A stretch of DNA of 64,000 bases from Cydia pomonella. Lineage: Eukaryota > Arthropoda > Insecta > Lepidoptera > Tortricidae. The notes under the pieces are model-generated. The model was not told where the DNA came from, did no database searches, and worked only from the letters and a program-made list of their open reading frames with translations. The translations under genes were made by a program, and so were the position numbers. The DNA is taken from positions 13,330,001-13,394,000 of the forward strand of contig NC_084711.1 in NCBI RefSeq assembly GCF_033807575.1. Direction: 5' to 3'. This document shows positions 55,425-64,000 of this stretch, piece after piece. Positions within the stretch are counted from its first letter, which is position 1, and each line of letters opens with the position of its first letter.

Positions 55425-55560
55425 TATCTGAAGGTTGTCTGGAAGAGATCGCTTATTAGCGATAAGTTCGCCTGTTACCTACTCAATTATGTCCTTTCTT
55501 TGTTTGTAACATGTATTTTTCTTTGTAGTGCACAATAAAGTATTTTTTTATTATTATTAC
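55425..55560 (+). mobile_element. LINE 3' end fragment
   Basis: ggttgtctggaagagatcgc, 'ttagcgataagttcgcctgt' and 'agtgcacaataaagtatttt', then ttattatt. Same 3' end as the decayed LINE at 30385-30540. Confidence 0.7.
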
Positions 55561-55826
55561 TCTTTATCGGCTCAATGTAATTTGCAGATGAAAAGACCGC
55601 AAAGCAGGTAAGGGAGGGGCAGGCAGGTTGGAAAAGGTGGGTAAGACGGAGACTGGTACTAATAGTTTATCGGTAATTCATTACCAACACCTGTACACTT
55701 ATTGCTAAATGATAAGTAAAATTATTTTTAAATTTATACTTAACCCCGTTAAACGTAATACTGATATATTTTTTTAAATTCAGGTTCATAAATGTAGGTA
55801 GGCACTTACATACTCAATTTTCCATT

Positions 55827-55942
55827 CTGAGGGCATACCGCGAACCACATTTGACGTGTTGCATGTGTGTCGCTCTTGTAAATTCGTACGTTAGTGTAAC
55901 AGGGAGGCAACACGTCGAATGTGGTCTGCGGTAGGCCCTCAG
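55827..55942. mobile_element. Solo copy of the hairpin MITE nested at 2.6 kb
   Basis: ctgagggcataccgcgaacc with 'acatttgacgtgttgc' pairs with 'ggcaacacgtcgaatgtgg' and 'tgcggtaggccctcag'. The loop is about 40 bp. Independent of any outer MITE here. Confidence 0.75.
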
Positions 55943-56589
55943 GTTTTACTTTCAATGTCATATTCATTAAAGTCGGGCAAAACGAAAACTGTTATTGTGA
56001 GATAAAATGGAAAGCTGTAAAGGCCAACTTACTGCCAAAAACTTGGCTATTCATAATGGCCCGTAAAAATGTCAATTAGCCTATTTCAATTTATTCTGAA
56101 AAGCAAAGTTATAGATAGAAACGTGAAAGCACCTGTAATAACCAACTTTGCGCCCTTGTTAGAGTTAAAGTGGATTGGACACTGCACATCACGTGCAACA
56201 AATCGAAAATTCTAATCGAAATTTTCCTATTCATGCTACGAGTAGTGAAACTTTATTTTCATTTCTCGTGCTCCGAAAGTGGGTAGTTGTTGTTGATATT
56301 GATAATTTTAAAAAGTGTACAAAAAATGATACGTTTCTGCTCTAGAACACTGTACTTTGTAAGTACGTTTTTTTTCTCCATTTTTAAGATAAGCGATTAA
56401 AATTGGTTTTAAATGGATTTGTTAAGCAATTTTCATTCTGACAATTACCTCCCAATTCTATAAATATCGATATTTTAACCTAAATTATTTATTGAAAGTA
56501 CCCTCAAACATTACTACTGAAGTTTATACTTAGCAGTGTTTTTTTAATGCACATGTATTTTACTTTCCTCGTAATCGAAATGAAAGGTA
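55943..56589. other. No gene seen
   Basis: AT-rich. Nothing recognised on either strand. Confidence 0.4.
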
Positions 56590-56760
56590 GAGTGTTTAAC
56601 TCGGGTGAAAGTCGTGGGTGTGTGGGCGTTTAAGTTGGGTAAGACGGGTCAGTCGGGTGTCACTGCGTTCGTGCGCCATACTACCTCGACAGAAATGGGT
56701 GCCATTCATCCCTTGGTTAACAATCTACTATTATACTTGTATTACATCCAGTTTTTTATT
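56590..56760 (+). repeat. Diverged fragment of the agggttccgtag family
   Basis: gtttaactcgggtgaaag (56595) and 'cattcatcccttggttaaca' + 'atctac' (56703) also occur, as complements, in the 63.6-kb copy (ttgttaaccaagggatga, cacccgagttaaac) and in part at 7219. The 61-codon frame 56605-56790 is translated repeat. Confidence 0.5.
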
Positions 56761-59233
56761 TACCTAATCGTCCATCTGTGTTTGATTTAATTGTTATTTT
56801 TTAGATATTATTTCAGCTCTATAGAGCGTGGTTTGGCCCACGACATTAGACCACCACACTCATACGAAAGTTTTTAAATCATTGGTCAGTTGTAATTTAG
56901 TCTTACATAGTTTGGCCAGCTATTCCGTTTCCAAATGAAAGTTACGGCGGCCTTCAATGACGAAAAAAAAATGTTATAATCTTAAATTTCTCTGCCCCTT
57001 TTTAGAGTTCCATACCATACATACGAAGGCTGACGTCTGACCATCCGTCTATCCATGAGGTCTCCGCATCTCAGCATCCGTAATTGGGCAGTTGACATTT
57101 TCTGTATACAGTATATTTCTTTTTTTTTAACCAAGATGAAGGGTATGATAATAAACAATTATGTAAGTACTGCATATTGAACAAAAAATTAAGATTATTC
57201 AACCATGAGCGACATTAAGAGCGACCTTAAGGAAGAATTACGATATAAAAAAAAACAGTTTGATGGTGCAAAACCCTTAAGGCGCAACTTCACTGTTTTT
57301 TTAGAAACTAAATTGATATATTTAACTTAGCTCAATCAATATTACTTGTACTTGTACCTTGTACCATTACAGAATATTAAACTGAGGAACCAATAACTGA
57401 AAAGTTTGGTAAGTGAAGTAGAGTAGGTATTCTATCATCGTCTATTTTCGTACCGTTAGAGGTCGATTTTGTTTAATTTGATTAGGAGCAGTTTGAAGAT
57501 AGGAGCACCATTATTAATAAAGGTTATAAATAAATCAATGAAATTTTAATAACATTTAAGAATATTAAGTTGGAATAAGTGGGAGTTAAAACATATTAAA
57601 ATGTGTTAGATGAATACATTATTTTTTAATTACCTACAAATTACTTCATAACCAAAGAAGCTTGATTTTCACTAAATGTCAAGATTTGCAAGGACTATTC
57701 TTAAGTGAGTCAATAAACTAGCCTAACCTCCCTAACCAATAAAAATTGCATTTATTTTAATAAATATGGTAATAGCAGAGGTCTCCCTCGAACTATCTCG
57801 CTCGGCACGATTTTCGGAGGCGAGAGTGCAGTCTACTTTAATATGTGTCTGTGTACTGCCTCATCGCGTCTCGCGCCTTGCAAGGTCAATACGAAACAAA
57901 ATTATCGTTTAAAATTTGTGTTAAACAAGAAATTAATGTAATTTGAAATGATTTACCGATGATATGAAATCTCATTAGTGTATTTGATTTTTTTGTAATA
58001 GTTTTTACACAATTTCACAACACAATCAGGCATTTTTTTTAAATTGGCAATGGCATTACGTGACGCGATTCCACTGCGCAATTCGCCAGACGACTGAGAG
58101 CAGCGGTGTAACTAAATGCGATTTTGACACCCATGTATTGGCCCCATTCGTAGTGCTCGTAAGGCCAGTCTTTACGAAGTAATATATAGGTCTATGTAAG
58201 CGACATAACGTAGAAGCACAATAATAACAGTCAAATTCCTGTGAAAAAATACTGTTATAAGCGCTGCTACATTTTGTCGCTGCCAGGTTGGTGTAGAGTT
58301 AGCTTAGAGAGGCAAAGACAAGCAAAGTGTTGTCAACCAATTGTGATATACTTAATATATAAAGAACGAGTTTATGGAGGCTTCTAAAGCAGGCAGCATT
58401 GAACAGTGGCTTCTTTCCTTATTTGGATCATTCCGAAGCATTGAAAACCAAAAAAAAATGCATATCCATCTCTACTTAAATAAGGCTCACTTTGCCCACT
58501 GCTAAATCTTATAAATTTGATCGACTCGTGTCATTTCGTATTCGGTACATATCCACGCTCCACCTGACATCCACTTCTACCCGCATAATCCCAGTTTCAA
58601 TCACTAAAGCAATTATGTAGATACAGATATTTACATATGTTTGTAATAAAAATCGACAATAGGGACGTACAAAGGCTTGTTAATAAACTAAATTGATAGA
58701 GAAGGTAAATTAAGTATTTTGTACTTAATATACAATATACACATATAAATAAAAAACAACAAAATATGATTATTTTTTATACAACGCAAGTATCTCGATT
58801 GAATCAACGACTGATTGTCATTGCACTAGGGCAGTCATTTACATTACTTATCTGGTTTGTAAATTTTAAGGTGACAACATGAATATATTTTATTTCATAT
58901 ATTCAAATTGGATTTAAGCATTTTTATGGGTGAATAAGATTTTATTCACCCAAAACACGTACACTACTTACATGCTTACTTCACAATGAAACTGTCTAAA
59001 TTGTCTTTGATGGTAAATTAAATTTACATTGTTCCAAGTTTATATTACATACTGTAGTGGGCCTAAATAATCGCGCGTTTACGTCTTTTGTATTACATTT
59101 TTGTCTACTGAGTTTGAGTTGAATTTAAGTTTGTTTGTTTGTTGTTTTTTGTCTGATACTTTAAAATTTTCATTAATTATTTAGGTTTTGTAGTAAAAAA
59201 GTATTATTTTAGATGACTCGATGAAACAGTATT
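56761..59233. other. No recognisable gene
   Basis: About 2.5 kb. A short piece near 57004-57058 (agagttccataccatacata ... ccgtctatccatgag) may be a degraded agggttccgtag end. A GC-richer patch at 57780-57895 has no frame. Confidence 0.45.
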
Positions 59234-59351
59234 GTATACAATAGTGATATCAAGCTTTTCAATCTCGTACCTTACTTAAGCAACTTAGTAATCTTCGTTG
59301 CCTAAACACGGTACTCGATTGAAAAGCTCTCTATTATATCACGATTGTATA
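59234..59351. mobile_element. Hairpin MITE, 'tatacaatcgtgatata' family, complete copy
   Basis: gtatacaatagtgatatcaa, 'gcttttcaatctcgtacc' pairs with 'ggtactcgattgaaaagc', 'tctctattatatcacgattg' + 'tata'. The core 'cttcgttgcctaaacac' is the reverse of the core in the 32.6-kb copy. Confidence 0.75.
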
Positions 59352-60074
59352 AAATACTATTTAAGTAATAAAGTTTATTAATCCAATGTAAACATGTTTA
59401 ATTTATTCATTACGACCGTATGTATATTCACGACCGTGGCATTTGATTTCCCTGAAGGCATGATGGGTATCCTACTGGGCCTATTGTGTATCTATCACAG
59501 CCGGAAAAAACAATGAAATAAAATATTCATGTCGCTTAGTGGATATACTTACTTGTTTCAGATTTCCATATCCACGTTTTAAGGGGCTTGTTGTTTTAAT
59601 CCGGGTACGTATTAGCTGTATTTTTGTTATTTTCCTTAAGTATTTTCACAAAGATGCCAAATATGGCTTATACCAACGGAAGCTAACAACAAATTTGAAC
59701 AGGTAAGGAAAATGACTTGGCTTAATGTTTGTCGTATTCCTCCTGCCTTTGTCGTCAGTGAGCGTAAACGTTGTCTGTGTACGTGACGCGATTTAGTCCG
59801 CGATGTAAACAAGCACGCGACCTTTTTCGCAATTGAGAACATTGAACAACATGACCGTTATTGTTTGTCGTACCTTTTTACTTTTATGTGTGACTACTTC
59901 GGTATTATATGATCTGAAAACGTCAGATTCGTGCTTTTCTTCCCAATAGTAACAAAATAAGCCATTTGACTTTAACACAACACAGCTGAAAAATAATATA
60001 CCTACTTTATCAAGGTATTCTTTCATAGAGACGTATTCGGATCCGAAACATTTTGGCACTATGTAAAATATAAA
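59352..60074. other. No recognisable gene
   Basis: Minus frames 59636-59842 and 59793-60125 (110 codons) lack motifs. The second runs into a known repeat, so it is unlikely to be a gene. Confidence 0.4.
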
Positions 60075-60400
60075 AAATAGCGGCCAAATGCGAGTCGGAC
60101 TCGCCCATGAAGGGTTCCGTACCATTTATGACGTATTAAAAAAAACTACTTACTAGATCTCGTTCAAACCAATTTTCGGTGGAAGTTTGCATGGCAATGT
60201 ATATCATATATTTTTATTAGATTTTTCATTCTGTTATTTTAGAAGTTACGGGGGAGGGGGGGGACACACATTTTACCACTTTGGAAGTGTCTCTCTCGCA
60301 AACTATTCAGTTTAGAAAAAAATGATATTAGAAACCTCAATATCATTTTTAAAGACCTATCCATAGATACCCCACACGTATGGGTTTGATGAAAACGTTC
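60075..60400 (-). repeat. Inverted partial copy of the 35.8-kb repeat
   Basis: gcggccaaatgcgagtcgga, 'gggttccgtaccatttatga', 'cttactagatctcgttcaaa', a G-run (about 60248-60262) and 'ctatccatagataccccaca' are the complement of 36060-36364. The left part of the element is missing. Minus frame 60239-60439 is translated repeat. Confidence 0.7.
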
Positions 60401-60439
60401 ATTTGGATTTGATTTGGTTTGATTTGTTTGGTGTTTCAT

Positions 60440-60665
60440 AGTTAGTATTTTCCTCGCGTTAATGTGGTGAAAAACTTTGTGTTTTACTCGGAGGCAAAGT
60501 TAGTTTGACCGTCGTGCCTTAATACCCTCGCAACGCTCAAGATTTCATTTCTCGAACCACTCGCTACACTCGTGGTACAATATTGGAATCTTTCGATTGC
60601 TCGGGTATCAATTATAGCACGAGCAGTTAAACAACAACTTTGCCCCGTTGTAAAACAAATAACTA
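60440..60665 (+). repeat. Second copy of the 27.8-kb repeat
   Basis: 'ttagtattttcctcgcg', 'atgtggtgaaaaac', 'accctcgcaacgctcaagat', 'gctcgggtatcaattatagc' and 'cagttaaacaacaactttgc' are in the same order as at 27795-28012. Confidence 0.6.
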
Positions 60666-62144
60666 TTAAAAACCCATTTCACGTCGTAAAAACGTAAGTG
60701 CGGCTGTATAAGATTCTGCCTTTGCTCATTTTTGCATGTTTATGGTTTAAAAAAATATATCTTTTGTGTACGCCTATATGAAATCAATGTAAATACAATT
60801 CAGCAAAATAAATAAAAAATAATTTATTTAAAAAAAGTACTAACAATTTTTTTTTAATAAAAAATGATCCAACAGTAAAATTGGAACAATTAGGAAATAG
60901 AGAATATTATTCAATGTCTTTCCACTTATGTAGTTACTCAAGGGACGGGGACACAGTGGAGTACGCCACTTTTCTGCACTAGAGCAGAAACTTACACTTT
61001 CTATGCACTTTACAGATCCACTATGACCCACTTTCAGAGCATGAGATATGAAATAATGCTTTCGTAGGTCCAAATATGATCTCCTCTAAAGCTTACAGGT
61101 CGCAACAACCGATTCTCGTAAAATTTTGAGAGCGTGAAGGTTCGATGATTAAATAAAAAAATTTACGATATAGTTTTTGGGAATTTTTCAAAATGGCGGA
61201 GTTTTTATTGCGTTTAAGCTATGCTCGCGACGTCAACAGCTTACAGCATCACTAGTTTTAATGTATGTGTCGATACCGTTAAATTTGAAGTCGACAAAGT
61301 AGAGGCCACTATGTCAGTTAAAAATCTAAACAATTATCCCGGACTCTGTTTACCTATTGTGTATAATATTTAAGCGCACCTAATAACCTCTTACCCCCTT
61401 CAGCTAGTAGCATTAAACTGTACTTCAAATTTCGACGCGCAAGCCACGTGCTGTTTGCTAATGTTTCCATTCAACTTTTTGCAGTTAATTAAAATTCAAA
61501 ATTGATTAATTTAGTCAAGTTTTCCAGCATCCTGGCACTCCAATTAAAAGTGGATCAAAAGACTAGATCAAAATCGTGGTATTGAAATTCCGGAACGAAG
61601 CATTTTTTTCTGCAATTAGCTGTTCTGTAGTATACCGACCTTAAATTCGAGAACAATGAAAACGAGTTCTATTATCTATAATTTTTTTTTAATATTCTTG
61701 AACCTAGAGGAGCCAGAATTCAGCGCTCAACAGAGTCAACAGATACCTAATGTTAAATGAAGATTTAGGAGCATGTACCTATGTAGATGTAGGTTTTCTC
61801 CTTCGTAGTCTATACCAGAATGGTATACATGAAAACATTGCTGCCGCACTAAGCATAAGAGCAGTTAACTCATTTTGCAATCTCTCTCAATTGTAGAACA
61901 TATCGTACAAGTACCAATGATATATCATATAACTATAGGTAATACTCATATATAAGAAGCACAAAAAATACTTCCATATTTATTTCTAAATCTACGAAAA
62001 ATTGATTACTCGTATAAAATTCGGTATTAAGTACGTAGTTTTGCGTGCAGTGTCCCGGAGAGGCATAGAGCGCTGTTGTTTCTAGCTGTTCAACCTTATG
62101 TATTATTGTTTGTTGTGTTTTATTTATTTTGACGATGACATTGA
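60666..62144. other. No recognisable gene
   Basis: About 1.5 kb of mostly AT-rich DNA. The minus frame 60840-61073 has no recognisable motif. Confidence 0.4.
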
Positions 62145-62812
62145 CTTATTAGATACATAGTAGTTATGTATTCTGTAGAACTAGTTTTAAGATTGTTAGC
62201 TTAACAGTTTCTTGACGTGAAACATGTATTTCATACACTTTTTTATTTTTTATTCTTTGACACTTGGAGAACCTTTACACCTCCAAGTCTTATTAATGTA
62301 ATTATTATCTTTCTCAGACCGTGGGGACCTTATACATCTCCAAACTTAATGTATTAACCGTGGAGACTACCCGTCTCTGTAATATTGTATAATATACTTG
62401 ACTTGGTACATACTAGTTATGTATTCTGTAGCCTTAGTTTATGAGACTGCTAGCTTAACAGTCCAGACGCGATTTATTTATTTAGTATAATTTTTTTTTA
62501 CACTTGGAGAGACTTTACACCTCCAAATATTATTAGTATTAGAACTCTGACATTGGGGACCTTTTACATCTCCAGATTTAATGTATTTTTAACCATAGAG
62601 ACTATACATCTCTTTTGTATTGTATTAATTATTTATTTTAAGATTATTATAATGTAATGTTTACCCAGGTATTGGCTGCTGTATTTATAAATGTTGTTAT
62701 GTATTTTTCATGTCATTATATGCTGTTACTATAAATGTTGTATTGACTTGTAAAAGAGCCCTTGAGGCCTACTTGCAGAATAAGTTTTTGAATTTTGAAT
62801 TTTTGAATGGTA
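62145..62812 (+). mobile_element. LINE 3' UTR with internal tandem duplication
   Basis: Two imperfect direct copies of a 230-255 bp unit (62148-62403 and 62404-62635). Each starts 'catactagttatgtattctg'-like, continues 'gttagcttaacag', then runs through 'acacttggaga', 'tttacacctcc', 'gggacctt' and 'acatctcc'. The end 'gtattgacttgtaaaagagc', 'ccttgaggcctacttgcaga', 'ataagtttttgaattttgaa' is a common lepidopteran LINE 3' end. No coding part is preserved. Confidence 0.65.
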
Positions 62813-63029
62813 AAGGTTCAAGTCCTATGACGTCATCTTACATGGCCAAGCGTTTTCAGAGAAAAAACAAACACAAATTTTAAATTAAGAATATGTAGCC
62901 ATCATACACTTACTACACTTTAAACATCCGAAATCTTTAAATAAATATTGGTTTCACTACAGAAAGTGACCATTTACTTATTGTGCCAAATTTGATATGA
63001 GTCTAGTAGCCTATTTGCGAATATATATG

Positions 63030-63230
63030 ACCAGGGAATGAGATTTTTGTAGATTGGCCCCAAAACGACCAGACACATATCATTTTTTTCTCATTCCACT
63101 CCCAAAATTTCTTTAAGATTGGATAAGTTTTGGAGGAGGAAAATGTCGAGAACGGAACCTCGATTTCTGAGATTTTACCGCAGGATTTGTCGCCTAAGCT
63201 GCAGTTGTCGCACTCATTTTAGAAGCCGCC
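63030..63230 (+). repeat. Second copy of the 7.5-kb repeat
   Basis: 'cccaaaatttctttaagatt', 'gttttggaggaggaaaatg', 'gagattttaccgcaggattt' and 'gctgcagttgtcgcactca'. Same order as at 7525-7700. Confidence 0.5.
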
Positions 63231-63554
63231 CCTGTCAGCACGATGGAGATATTTAGGTACCTAATATTCTCAAATCACGGAAGGGACTCAGCTGGTATTT
63301 CCTCTTAATAATTTCTTATTTATTTCACACATATGAGAAGTGTCTGTAAGAGGTGTCTTTGATTTTGTCGCTTTTTATTGTCCAGTTAGGACAATGTCTC
63401 AAAAAGGAGATACCGTATACACTTTATTGTAACGATTTAATAAAAAGCAAAGGTAAAGTGAGAAACCTGGTAACCAATTAAAGCGTTTCTTTTGATGATT
63501 TCCTCAACACCGACGCCCAACATTTCAATTACTATTAATACGCCTCTTTTCAGA
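63231..63554. other. No gene seen
   Basis: Spacer between two repeats. The minus frame 63437-63703 overlaps the next repeat and has no motif. Confidence 0.35.
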
Positions 63555-64000
63555 ATATAAAAAACCGGCCAAGAGCATGTCGGGCCACGCTCAGTGTAGG
63601 GTTCCGTAGTTACTCTTCCGTCACAATAAGCTAAATTGGAGCTTAAAGTATAGTAAATTGTTAACCAAGGGATGAAACGGTACCTTTCACCCGAGTTAAA
63701 CAAATAGGCTAATTTGCATAATCAGTACCTAATTAAAGTACCTAAGTCTTTTTACTATGAAGGGGAAACTTTTTGCGATAACTCAAAAACAGCTAAACTG
63801 ATCATGTCCGCTATAGTTTTCATTTAATGTCTTACTTAAGCTCTACTTCCACGATTTTTTTCATATTTTTTGGACCTATGGTTCAAAAGTTAGAGGGGGG
63901 GGACACATTTTTTTTTTCTTTCGGAGCGATTATCTCCGAATATATTCACTTTATCAAAAAATGTTTCTTGAAAACCCGTATTATTTTTGAAAGACCTTTC
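63555..64000 (-). repeat. Inverted copy of the agggttccgtag repeat, cut by the window end
   Basis: aaaaccggccaagagcatgt, 'gtagggttccgtagttactc', 'ttgttaaccaagggatga', 'aactttttgcgataactcaa', 'ggacctatggttcaaaagtt' and 'ctttcggagcgattatctcc' are the complement of 6990-7333, read in order. The remaining part lies beyond base 64000. Confidence 0.75.

Noticed and set aside
59793..60125. 110-codon minus-strand frame
   Set aside because: Its start lies in the inverted 35.8-kb-type repeat, and no motif is present.

Overview
The window looks like intergenic or intronic DNA from a moth or butterfly (Lepidoptera). It is AT-rich, its longest intact reading frame is a retrotransposon, and I recognise many repeat ends that are common in lepidopteran genomes: LINE 3' tails, a tRNA-derived SINE, a Helitron 3' end, and hairpin MITEs flanked by TA or TTAA. 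The organism call rests on recognising these families from memory, not on a search. I found no convincing host protein-coding exon, rRNA or functional tRNA in 64 kb.

Layout. 1-9.6 kb: MITEs (one nested inside another), a Helitron 3' end and members of the 'agggttccgtag' repeat family. 9.6-10.3 kb: a broken LINE on the minus strand. 11.57-14.59 kb: a 120-bp satellite array that switches strand part-way and has higher-order structure. 14.7-18.6 kb: a LINE 3' tail, a composite repeat with a tRNA-like pol III promoter, and two MITEs. 20.8-24.5 kb: a palindromic MITE, a GC-richer degenerate repeat block, and a motif-rich 'ttccga' region split by a LINE C-terminus. 26.6-31.5 kb: dispersed repeats, then a decayed CR1/Jockey-like LINE lying tail to tail with a second LINE fragment. 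32.5-39.3 kb: MITE, SINE-like and LINE fragments, and a 186-bp tandem triplication with an open minus-strand frame. 40.5-46.4 kb: hairpin MITEs and a SINE that lost its B box. 46.86-51.8 kb: a LINE 3' end, then the most striking structure, a long foldback element bounded by inverted repeats and an 8-bp direct repeat, with an apparently intact 932-codon EN-RT retrotransposon inside one arm. 52-64 kb: further dispersed repeats, MITEs and a LINE 3' UTR with an internal tandem duplication.

How it works together. There is no host pathway to reconstruct. Only the 932-codon LINE could encode working enzymes (endonuclease and reverse transcriptase). The other elements are non-autonomous or dead and would have depended on enzymes supplied elsewhere. 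The nesting gives relative ages: foldback element before LINE; outer MITE before inner MITE at 2.5 kb; 'ttccga' block probably before the LINE fragment at 24 kb.
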